Of a DNA stretch of 36,292 nucleotides, positions 15,744 to 21,985 are shown piece by piece. The notes beneath the pieces were generated by a model. That model did not search any database and was not told the DNA's origin. It was given only the letters and a program-made list of their open reading frames with translations. The stretch comes from Lachnospiraceae bacterium (GTDB taxonomy: Bacteria > Bacillota > Clostridia > Lachnospirales > Lachnospiraceae), in assembly GCA_900770225.1 (NCBI GenBank), contig CAAGJU010000074.1:1-36292 (forward strand), written 5' to 3'. The position numbers and the translations under genes are program-made. Every line of letters begins with the position of its first letter. Positions within the stretch are counted from its first letter, which is position 1.

Positions 15744-16994
15744 ATGGCAATGGATTCACAGAATATTGAGGAGATCGTCAGACAGGTGCTTGCCGGTATG
15801 AGCGGCACATCTGCAGCTCCGGCTTCTTCATACAGCGCTTCCGGCGCTGCTGCAGGCGTTCCGAAGACGGCGCATGTAGCTATGCTCACAGCGCTTCAGC
15901 ATTTTGATGTAAAGGAATTTCCGATTCCGCCGGTCGGCGATGACGATATGCTCGTAAGAGTAGAAGGTACCGGTATCTGCGGTACTGACCAGCATGAGTT
16001 CAAGAAAGATCCGTTCGGTCTCATCCCGGTTGCACTGGGACATGAGGGAACCGGCGAGATCGTACAGCTCGGCAAAAACGTAAAGACCGACTCCGCCGGA
16101 AAACCGGTTAAGGTCGGCGACAAGATCGTCACCTGCATGATGTTCAAGGATGATCCGGACATCACGATGTTCGATCTGAACAAAAAGAATGTCGGCGCTG
16201 CTGATGTATACGGACTCATTCCGGATGATGACACCCATCTCAACGGATGGTTCTCCGATTACATTTTTATCAAGGGCAGCAGAGGATCAACGTTCTTCAA
16301 TGTATCCGACATGGATCTGAAGAGCAGAATCATCATCGAGCCCGCAGCCGTTCTTGTACATGCTGTAGAGCGTGCGAAGACGACCGGAATTCTCCGCTTC
16401 AACAGCCGCGTATGCGTACAGGGCTGCGGACCGATCGGACTTCTCTGCGTGGCAGTACTTCGTACGATGGGCATTGAGAACATCGTAACTGTTGATGGCA
16501 ATGAGTCACGTCTTGCGATCTCAAAGAGACTGGGCGCTACGAATACCGTCAACTTCATGCAGTACAAGGGCATTGACAATCTGGCAAATGCCGTGAAGGA
16601 CGCTTTCGGCGGACATCTTGCAGATTTTGCTTTCCAGTGCACGGGTTCTCCGATCGCACACAGCAATATCTATCATTTCATCCGCAACGGCGGCGGTCTC
16701 TGCGAGCTGGGATTCTTCATCAACAACGGCGACGCTACGATCAATCCTCACTTTGATCTCTGCTCCAAGGAGATCAACCTTGTAGGATCCTGGGTATACA
16801 CCCTCAGAGATTACGCGACGACGTTCGACTTCCTGAGGAGAGCAAAGGAGATCGGCCTTCCTGTAACGGATCTGATCACCGACGCATTCCCGCTGAACAA
16901 GATCAATGAGGCGCATGAGTTTGCGCTCGCCCAGAAGGGACTGAAAGTTGCCGTAACGAACGTTCCGCTCGACGGCAATACAAACAATCACTGA
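15744..16994 (+). CDS. Zinc-dependent alcohol dehydrogenase with BMC targeting helix
   Basis: This 416-residue medium-chain dehydrogenase/reductase should reduce the aldehyde to an alcohol and regenerate NAD+ inside the shell. Residues 1-20 hold the targeting helix NIEEIVRQVLAGM, followed by a Ser/Ala-rich linker (about 20-43). The catalytic zinc ligands are visible as Cys in GTGICGTDQHE, His-Glu in GHEGTGEIV and Glu in IIEPAAV. The coenzyme fold shows GCGPIG with VDGNESR after it, where Asp suggests NAD(H). The usual four-cysteine structural zinc lobe is missing, as in sorbitol dehydrogenase relatives. Most BMCs instead use an iron-dependent alcohol dehydrogenase (PduQ/EutG). It lies 16 bases after pduP. 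Confidence 0.88.
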   Translation: MAMDSQNIEEIVRQVLAGMSGTSAAPASSYSASGAAAGVPKTAHVAMLTALQHFDVKEFPIPPVGDDDMLVRVEGTGICGTDQHEFKKDPFGLIPVALGHEGTGEIVQLGKNVKTDSAGKPVKVGDKIVTCMMFKDDPDITMFDLNKKNVGAADVYGLIPDDDTHLNGWFSDYIFIKGSRGSTFFNVSDMDLKSRIIIEPAAVLVHAVERAKTTGILRFNSRVCVQGCGPIGLLCVAVLRTMGIENIVTVDGNESRLAISKRLGATNTVNFMQYKGIDNLANAVKDAFGGHLADFAFQCTGSPIAHSNIYHFIRNGGGLCELGFFINNGDATINPHFDLCSKEINLVGSWVYTLRDYATTFDFLRRAKEIGLPVTDLITDAFPLNKINEAHEFALAQKGLKVAVTNVPLDGNTNNH

Positions 16995-17084
16995 TCACAT
17001 GATGCATGTGATTCCGCCGGACCGGAATTCTGAGCCGTTTCCGGTGTATAATACAGGAAACAGGAAAGGAGCGCAGGCACAGAT

Positions 17085-17402
17085 ATGGCACAGGCTGTTG
17101 GTATCCTGGAAGTATTCGGACTTACATGTGCTTTTGTAGCCGCCGATGCGGGATGCAAGGCAGCCAATGTTCATCTGGAAGTGTTCGACAAGAACAAGCC
17201 AGCGCATGCCGACGAACTTCCGGTTCCGCTTCTGGTAACCATCAAATTCCGTGGAAATGTATCGGAAGTTGAGGCGGCTATGGAGGCAGGAATCAAAAAA
17301 GCAAATGAAATCAGCGGCGTAGTTCAGCATTATATCATTCCGAATCCGGATGATCCGGGTGTGGAGAAGATGCTGAAGATCAGTGCGCTGGATAAGTTTT
17401 AA
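17085..17402 (+). CDS. BMC-H shell protein with enlarged pore loop
   Basis: This 105-residue single BMC-domain protein forms hexameric shell tiles. The core starts QAVGILEVFGLTCAFVAADAG and ends VVQHYIIPNPDD. Where PduA-like proteins have the short KIGSG pore loop, this one has a longer stretch (DKNKPAHADELPVPLL), so the central pore would be different and possibly wider or gated. AAAGGAG lies 13 bases before the ATG, a little far. It is the first of the shell genes, 90 bases after the alcohol dehydrogenase gene. What the pore passes cannot be told from sequence. Confidence 0.9.
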   Translation: MAQAVGILEVFGLTCAFVAADAGCKAANVHLEVFDKNKPAHADELPVPLLVTIKFRGNVSEVEAAMEAGIKKANEISGVVQHYIIPNPDDPGVEKMLKISALDKF

Positions 17403-17417
17403 CAGGAGGACAGAAAA

Positions 17418-17699
17418 ATGTCACAGGAAGCTTTGGGAATGATCGAGACCAGAGGTCTTACCGCTGCGATCGAGGCAGCCGATGCCATGACAAAGGCTGC
17501 TGAGGTTCATCTGGTAGGAACCGAGAAGATCGGATCAGGACTCGTTACCGTTCTGGTAAGAGGCGATGTAGGAGCTACCAAGGCAGCCGTTGAGGCCGGA
17601 AGCGCAGCTGCTTCCCGTCTGGGCGAGCTCGTAGCTACCCATGTCATCCCGAGACCGCACGAAGATGTTGAGTATATTCTGCCGCATAATCTCGAGTAA
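17418..17699 (+). CDS. pduA: BMC-H shell protein, PduA/PduJ type
   Basis: This 93-residue canonical BMC-H protein builds the flat shell facets. The sequence begins SQEALGMIETRGL and includes the pore loop TEKIGSGLVTV, matching the KIGSG pore of PduA that conducts small polar molecules. The C-terminus has ATHVIPRPH, as in PduA. It is a close paralogue of the protein encoded at 18391-18672, with about 18 differences in 93 residues by eye. AGGAGG lies 8 bases before the ATG, and 15 bases separate it from the previous gene. Confidence 0.95.
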   Translation: MSQEALGMIETRGLTAAIEAADAMTKAAEVHLVGTEKIGSGLVTVLVRGDVGATKAAVEAGSAAASRLGELVATHVIPRPHEDVEYILPHNLE

Positions 17700-17713
17700 T
17701 CTGCAGAAGTAAG

Positions 17714-17753
17714 CCGCAGGTCCGCTGCAGTAATTGCAGCGAAGGACCTTCGG
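17714..17753 (+). other. Intercistronic hairpin between shell genes
   Basis: CCG/CGG, AGGTCC/GGACCT (17718-17723, 17744-17749) and GCTGCA/TGCAGC (17724-17729, 17735-17740) pair around a gtaat loop, with a 3-nt bulge. No T-run follows, so an mRNA stability or processing element fits better than a terminator. Confidence 0.55.
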
Positions 17754-17803
17754 TGATATTCTGAAAGACGTCGGAAATTGTGCAGCAGGAAGGACAGGAA
17801 ACC

Positions 17804-18118
17804 ATGGGTGGAAAAGCGTATGGCTTCGTTGAGATCGTAGGCGTTACTGCTGCCATGGATGCCGTAGACATCATGTGCAAGGCTGCAGACGTGAACCTCG
17901 CATCCTGGGAAAGGAAGCTGGGCGGTCGTCTGGTAACGCTGATCATCGAGGGCGATGTCTCATCGGTGACGACGGCTGTGGACGCAGCTGTCGAAAAAGG
18001 AATTAAAAAACCTACGCTGCATGCGGTCATCGCGAACCCCCATGAGGAAATCGTCAAAATGGTTCAACTGAGCGCAAGCAGATGGAGAACGGTAGGAGAT
18101 TACGCATGGCGGAAATAA
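17804..18118 (+). CDS. BMC-H shell protein, divergent
   Basis: This 104-residue single BMC-domain shell protein starts MGGKAYGFVEIVGVTAAMDAVD. Its pore loop reads WERKLGGRLVT, with bulky charged residues where PduA has KIGSG, so its hexamer pore should be different in charge or closed. The C-terminus (SASRWRTVGDYAWRK) is basic and aromatic. I choose the ATG at 17804, which follows AGGACAGGAA, over an in-frame GTG 24 bases upstream without support. It overlaps the next gene by 13 bases, so the two are translationally coupled. It follows the 104-bp gap that holds the hairpin. Confidence 0.88.
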   Translation: MGGKAYGFVEIVGVTAAMDAVDIMCKAADVNLASWERKLGGRLVTLIIEGDVSSVTTAVDAAVEKGIKKPTLHAVIANPHEEIVKMVQLSASRWRTVGDYAWRK

Positions 18119-18672
18119 AGAGGACAAAAGTCGGCGCAGCCGGCGGCCAGCAGCAGGCAGCGGCAGAAAAGAAGCAGCCGCAATCCAAGAAGCCCGAAGC
18201 TCCTGCGAAGACGGCCACAGAATCAGTTACCAAAGCGGCTCCGGCCGCAGCGGCAGCGGAATCAGTTACCAAAGCGGCTCCGGCCGCAGCGGCAGCAGGT
18301 ACAGCAGCCGCACCGGAGAATACAAAGGCAGATAATAAACCAGTAAAAGCGGCAGAGCCCGCAAGACACTATGTCAAGGAGGAAACTACAATGTCACAGG
18401 AAGCTTTAGGAATGGTTGAAACCAGAGGTCTCGTAGCTGCTATTGAGGCAGCCGATGCAATGTGCAAAGCTGCTAACGTTAACCTGATCGGTACTGAGAG
18501 AATCGGTTCCGGACTCGTAACCGTTATGGTTCGTGGAGATGTAGGCGCTGTTAAGTCCGCTGTTGAGGCTGGTGGCAACAATGCTTCCCGTCTTGGCGAG
18601 CTGGTAGCTACTCACGTTATCCCGAGACCGCACAGCGATGTTGAGATGATCCTGCCTCATCTGGATAAGTAA
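18106..18672 (+). CDS. BMC-H shell protein with Ala-rich N-terminal extension
   Basis: This 188-residue protein combines a 95-residue disordered N-terminus with a PduA-like BMC-H domain (93 residues). The extension is basic at its start (MAEIKRTKVG), then rich in Ala, Pro, Lys and Gln, with a 13-residue tandem repeat ESVTKAAPAAAAA. The domain repeats the KIGSG-type pore as RIGSG. The ATG at 18106 has TAGGAG 7 bases upstream. A second start inside the same frame at 18391 has a perfect ribosome binding site, so a short form equal to a normal shell protein is probably also made. This resembles PduB/PduB', where an N-terminal extension links the shell to cargo. Functional similarity is inferred. 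Confidence 0.8.
   Translation: MAEIKRTKVGAAGGQQQAAAEKKQPQSKKPEAPAKTATESVTKAAPAAAAAESVTKAAPAAAAAGTAAAPENTKADNKPVKAAEPARHYVKEETTMSQEALGMVETRGLVAAIEAADAMCKAANVNLIGTERIGSGLVTVMVRGDVGAVKSAVEAGGNNASRLGELVATHVIPRPHSDVEMILPHLDK
18220..18297 (+). repeat. 39-bp tandem repeat in the shell-protein extension
   Basis: Two head-to-tail 39-bp units (18220-18258, 18259-18297) are identical except the last base. They encode ESVTKAAPAAAAA twice. Near identity at the DNA level suggests a recent duplication, and the length could vary between strains. Confidence 0.9.
18376..18393 (+). promoter_or_regulatory. Internal ribosome binding site and ATG of the short shell form
   Basis: AAGGAGG (18376-18382) lies 8 bases before the in-frame ATG 18391, which opens the SQEALGMVETRGL shell domain. 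It is stronger than the site of the long form at 18106. Confidence 0.8.
18391..18672 (+). CDS. BMC-H shell protein short form (internal start)
   Basis: The 93-residue product from ATG 18391 would be a complete PduA/PduJ-type hexamer subunit with no extension. It has the same length as the protein at 17418-17699, which it matches at about 75 of 93 positions. Differences fall in surface helices (VAAIEAADAMCKAANVN) and the C-terminal tip (LDK against NLE). It shares the reading frame and stop of the long form at 18106, so mixed hexamers of long and short subunits are possible. That both forms are made is inferred only from the two ribosome binding sites. Confidence 0.7.
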   Translation: MSQEALGMVETRGLVAAIEAADAMCKAANVNLIGTERIGSGLVTVMVRGDVGAVKSAVEAGGNNASRLGELVATHVIPRPHSDVEMILPHLDK

Positions 18673-18699
18673 TCTGTTCGATCAGAAACTTTCGGGCGG

Positions 18700-18754
18700 C
18701 CGGGCATGTAGTCCTGATAAGCGCGCGTCGTGTGTCAGGTGACTGTCTGCCCGG
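18700..18754 (+). other. Intercistronic hairpin before pduL
   Basis: CCGGGCA (18700-18706) pairs with TGCCCGG (18748-18754), and CCTGA (18713-18717) with TCAGG (18735-18739). There is no T-run. The 123-bp gap between the shell gene and pduL contains little else. Confidence 0.5.
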
Positions 18755-18795
18755 TATCGCCTTCATACAAAAATCCAGAGGAGAAAGGTGTCGTC

Positions 18796-19440
18796 ATGGA
18801 CCAGAATCAGGTAGAGGAAATTACGAGATTGGTCTTTGAGGCCATCAATCAGAGCGAAGAACGCGATAACGGGTTTCTCGTTCCGGTAGGCGTATCTGCC
18901 AGACATGTCCATCTGACACAGGAACATGTAGAGGCTCTTTTCGGCAAGGGATATCAGCTGACGAAGAAAAAGGATCTGATGGGCGGCCAGTTCGCATCTA
19001 ACGAGCAGGTTACGATTGTCGGCCTTAAGCTTCGTGCGATCGAAAATGTCCGCATTCTCGGACCTGTCAGAAGCAAGACACAGGTCGAGATTTCCGCTAC
19101 AGATGCCCGCACGCTCGGTATCAAAGCACCGATTCGTCAGTCGGGTGATCTGAAGGGAAGCGCACCGATCGCCATTGTTGGTCCCAAGGGAGCTCTTTAT
19201 CTGCAGGAGGGCGCCATCGTCGCCATGCGTCATATCCATATGACCCCTGCGGATGCTGAGGCTGCCGGACTTAAGAACGGAGACATTGTTTCTGTAAAAG
19301 CAGATAATGAACGCGGAACGATCTTTAATCATGTGGTAATCCGTGTAGATCCGAGCTTCAGTCTTGAAATGCACATCGATACCGATGAAGCCAATGCTGC
19401 CGGCATTAAGCAGGGGGATACCGTACGTATCATCCGCTGA
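18796..19440 (+). CDS. pduL: Phosphate propanoyltransferase PduL
   Basis: This 214-residue enzyme converts acyl-CoA and phosphate to acyl-phosphate, recycling CoA inside the shell so a kinase can later make ATP. The zinc-binding histidine motifs are visible: SARHVHLTQEH near residue 39-49 and MRHIHMTPADAEAAG near 142-156. The two PduL domains are complete. Residues 2-16 (DQNQVEEITRLVFEA) form an amphipathic encapsulation helix. I start at the ATG 18796, which follows GAGGAGAAAGG; an in-frame GTG 66 bases upstream lies in the hairpin region and lacks support. With the aldehyde dehydrogenase it forms the standard metabolosome core. Confidence 0.95.
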   Translation: MDQNQVEEITRLVFEAINQSEERDNGFLVPVGVSARHVHLTQEHVEALFGKGYQLTKKKDLMGGQFASNEQVTIVGLKLRAIENVRILGPVRSKTQVEISATDARTLGIKAPIRQSGDLKGSAPIAIVGPKGALYLQEGAIVAMRHIHMTPADAEAAGLKNGDIVSVKADNERGTIFNHVVIRVDPSFSLEMHIDTDEANAAGIKQGDTVRIIR

Positions 19441-19502
19441 AAAGCAGGAAAAGCATAACTGTCAGATACAGAAATCGGGTATCGATACAGAGATGTTCTT
19501 AA

Positions 19503-19553
19503 ACGCAGCCGAGCCGGGTGCACCGGGAGATCCCGTTCCGGATGCGGCTGCGT
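19503..19553 (+). other. Intercistronic hairpin between pduL and eutN
   Basis: ACGCAGCCG (19503-19511) pairs perfectly with CGGCTGCGT (19545-19553) across a 33-nt loop that itself can pair (CGGG/CCCG). ACTTTTATC follows, a weak T-run. It could be a partial terminator or a stability element. The rest of the 236-bp gap shows no convincing gene. Confidence 0.5.
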
Positions 19554-19676
19554 ACTTTTATCATTCCGGAGATCATCCGGTGCTGTAACTTATGAAATGG
19601 ACAGGAAGAGCATTTGTATCTGCCGTGGATACAGGCATGGGAGATTTCAGATGTATTTTTCCCGGTAGGAGGAAAT

Positions 19677-19964
19677 ATGATAGCAGGCAAGGTCGTTGGC
19701 AGCCTGATCTCTACCCGCAAGAGCGAGAAACTGATCGGTAGCAAATTTATGATCGTTGAGCCTCTGCGTCATATGGCAGCCGATACGCGTCAGATCATTG
19801 CCATAGATCTGGTAGGCGCTGGTATCGGGGAATATGTGATCGTAGTTCAGGGGAGTTCCGCCCGCATCGGAGCGGATATGCAGGATGCCCCTGTGGATGC
19901 AGCCATTGTGGGTATCATCGATGACGGCGGCGTTTTTGAAAGCGGCGCAGAAGAGGACACATAA
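19677..19964 (+). CDS. eutN: BMC-P vertex protein, EutN/CcmL family
   Basis: This 95-residue protein forms the pentamers that close the twelve corners of the shell. The family pattern is clear: MIAGKVVGSLISTRKSEKL at the start, FMIVEP, IIAIDLVGAGIGEYVIVVQGSSAR in the middle and DAAIVGIIDD near the end. The ATG at 19677 follows TAGGAGG with a short 4-base spacing; an in-frame extension of 21 residues upstream is not supported. Only one pentamer gene is seen in the locus. Confidence 0.94.
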   Translation: MIAGKVVGSLISTRKSEKLIGSKFMIVEPLRHMAADTRQIIAIDLVGAGIGEYVIVVQGSSARIGADMQDAPVDAAIVGIIDDGGVFESGAEEDT

Positions 19965-19997
19965 CGGTTGTTCAGCATTCTCAAATATGAAAATGAC

Positions 19998-20020
19998 CCG
20001 TCGGCCATTAAAGTCGGCGG
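19998..20020 (+). other. Small hairpin before pduS
   Basis: CCGTCGGC (19998-20005) pairs with GTCGGCGG (20013-20020), with two wobbles. It lies just before the pduS start and might influence its translation. Confidence 0.35.
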
Positions 20021-20041
20021 ATAACCGGAATGGAGCAGTGC

Positions 20042-21373
20042 ATGGATATTGATTTTGAAGAATTTCAGAAAAGACTGCGTGAGGGCGGTGTCGTAGGTGC
20101 CGGTGGCGCCGGTTTCCCGTCCTATGCAAAACTGAATAAAAATGCAGATACCATTCTGTTAAACTGCGCGGAGTGTGAGCCCCTGCTTCAGCCGCACAGA
20201 AGACTGATCACGGTGCATGCGGATGAGATTATCGCCGGTCTGCATATGGTTGTGCAGGTCACCGGAGCGAAGCAGGCTGTGATCGGTGTCAAGGGAACCT
20301 ATAAAGAGGCCATTGAGGCGATCAAGAAGGAAGTGGATAAGTATCCGGAGATCCACATTCACTATCTCCAGGAAGTATACCCCATGGGTGATGAGGTTGT
20401 ACTTATCTACGAGTGCACCGGACGTGTTGTGCGTCCCGGCGGACTTCCCATCGAGCAGGGCTGCATTGTATACAATGTAGAGACAATGTATAACATTTAC
20501 CGCGCCGTTGTGGAGAGAAAGCCGGTCACCTTCAAATATCTGACGGTTATCGGTGAGGTCACCCATCCGGTTACGGTCCCGGTATCTGTCGGCTGCAGCT
20601 TCAAGTCTGTCGTCGACCTGGCGGGTGATGTGACATGCAAGGATCCTGTTTATTTCGTCGGCGGACCTATGATGGGGCGCATTCAGCCTCCTTCAGGCCG
20701 TGTTACGAAGACTACGAATGCGATCCTTGTACTGCCGAAGGATCATCCTGTTGTCATGAAAAAGAACAGGAAGACTTCCATTGATTTAAAGCGGGCGGCT
20801 TCTATCTGCTGCCAGTGCGAGACCTGTACGAATATGTGCCCGAGACATGCACTGGGTCATCCAATCGACCCTGCGCGTTTCATGCGCTCGGCTTCCAATG
20901 CTGATTTCCAGGATCTCAATCCGTTCCTGAATACGAATTTCTGTTCCGGATGCGGCGTGTGCGAAATGTATGCATGTCCGCAGGATCTGGCACCGAGGAC
21001 GCTGATCGGTGAGTACAAGGCCGGACTGAAGAAGAAAGGCATCAAACCGCCGAAAGTTGAGGCGGTTCCGGTTCGTGAATCCAGAGAGTATCGCAAGGTT
21101 CCTGAGGAGCGCCTGATGGCACGTCTCGGACTTTCGAAATATGATCTTCCGGCTCCGCTGGATGATGAACTGCAGCCGGAGGATACGGTTACCGTGATGC
21201 TGCGGCAGCATATAGGCGCACCTGCGATTCCCATTGTAAAAATCGGCGATACGGTTGAATACCGGCAGATGATAGCGAAGCCAGGTGACGGTCTCAGCGT
21301 TGCCATGCATGCATCCCTTCCCGGCGTTGTCACGAATGTGACAGATGATTATATCCGCATCGAGAAGAGATAG
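20042..21373 (+). CDS. pduS: PduS, RnfC-like flavin/Fe-S cobalamin or NADH reductase
   Basis: This protein of about 443 residues resembles the RnfC/NuoF-like SLBB family. In propanediol microcompartments PduS is a flavin and iron-sulfur protein proposed to reduce cobalamin and to take part in NADH reoxidation. The N-terminal glycine-rich loop GGVVGAGGAGFPSYAKL binds NADH or FMN. Two ferredoxin-like cysteine clusters follow: CCQCETCTNMCP near residue 256 and CSGCGVCEMYACP near residue 301. I start at ATG 20042, with TGGAG 6 bases upstream; ATG 20030, four codons earlier, is also possible. It would pair with the iron-sulfur shell protein PduT encoded next, 17 bases away, to move electrons across the shell. 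Confidence 0.92.
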   Translation: MDIDFEEFQKRLREGGVVGAGGAGFPSYAKLNKNADTILLNCAECEPLLQPHRRLITVHADEIIAGLHMVVQVTGAKQAVIGVKGTYKEAIEAIKKEVDKYPEIHIHYLQEVYPMGDEVVLIYECTGRVVRPGGLPIEQGCIVYNVETMYNIYRAVVERKPVTFKYLTVIGEVTHPVTVPVSVGCSFKSVVDLAGDVTCKDPVYFVGGPMMGRIQPPSGRVTKTTNAILVLPKDHPVVMKKNRKTSIDLKRAASICCQCETCTNMCPRHALGHPIDPARFMRSASNADFQDLNPFLNTNFCSGCGVCEMYACPQDLAPRTLIGEYKAGLKKKGIKPPKVEAVPVRESREYRKVPEERLMARLGLSKYDLPAPLDDELQPEDTVTVMLRQHIGAPAIPIVKIGDTVEYRQMIAKPGDGLSVAMHASLPGVVTNVTDDYIRIEKR

Positions 21374-21390
21374 AAAGGACGAGCACTGTT

Positions 21391-21939
21391 ATGAGCAGAG
21401 CAATCGGAATGGTTGAGTTCAAAAGCATACCGACCGGCATCACGGCAGCTGATAAGATGGTAAAGACTTCGGAAGTCGATATCGTCGAAGCACAGACGGT
21501 ATGCCCCGGTAAGTATATCGCCATCATCACCGGAGATCTCAGCGCTGTCAAAGCCGCTGTCGAGGCGGCAAGCACCGAATACGAATATGATCTGATCGAT
21601 AATTTCGTTCTCGGTAATCCGCATGAGTCGCTGTTCCCCGCAATCTATGGAGCTACATCGGTAGATCATGTCGATGCACTCGGCATCCTCGAGACCTTTG
21701 ATGTCGCCTCTCTGATCGAGGCAGCAGATATGGCTGCTAAGACGGCAATTGTCAATGTCATTGAGCTTCGTCTTGCAAAGGGTATGTGCGGAAAATCATT
21801 CATGGTCATCACCGGCGAGGTTTCCGCTGTGACAGCTTCCATAGAGAAGGCAAAGCAGCTGTCGGGAGAGAAGGGAATGTTCCTTGATTCTTCCGTCATC
21901 GCGCATCCGGATGAGAAGATCATTCGCACCATTCTGTGA
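21391..21939 (+). CDS. pduT: PduT, tandem-domain Fe-S shell protein
   Basis: This 182-residue protein has two BMC domains (about 4-90 and 98-182), so it forms a trimeric pseudo-hexamer (BMC-T). In PduT a [4Fe-4S] cluster sits in the central pore, held by one cysteine per subunit. Here Cys38 in QTVCPGKY is at the matching place, the same residue number as in the enteric protein. Electron transfer across the shell together with PduS is the accepted idea. GAAAGGAC precedes the ATG. It is the only trimer-type shell protein in the locus; no PduB-type trimer is present. Confidence 0.93.
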   Translation: MSRAIGMVEFKSIPTGITAADKMVKTSEVDIVEAQTVCPGKYIAIITGDLSAVKAAVEAASTEYEYDLIDNFVLGNPHESLFPAIYGATSVDHVDALGILETFDVASLIEAADMAAKTAIVNVIELRLAKGMCGKSFMVITGEVSAVTASIEKAKQLSGEKGMFLDSSVIAHPDEKIIRTIL

Positions 21940-21985
21940 TAAGCAGTTTACTCTTATATCTGACTAGAGAAAATGGAGAACGATC

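Noticed and set aside
17047..17052. TATAAT before the first BMC-H gene as an internal promoter
   Set aside because: No -35 box at suitable distance and the extended -10 spacing is wrong; the operon continues without a terminator.
18730..18795. Upstream GTG start of pduL
   Set aside because: It is inside an intercistronic hairpin and lacks a ribosome binding site; ATG 18796 opens directly with the targeting helix.
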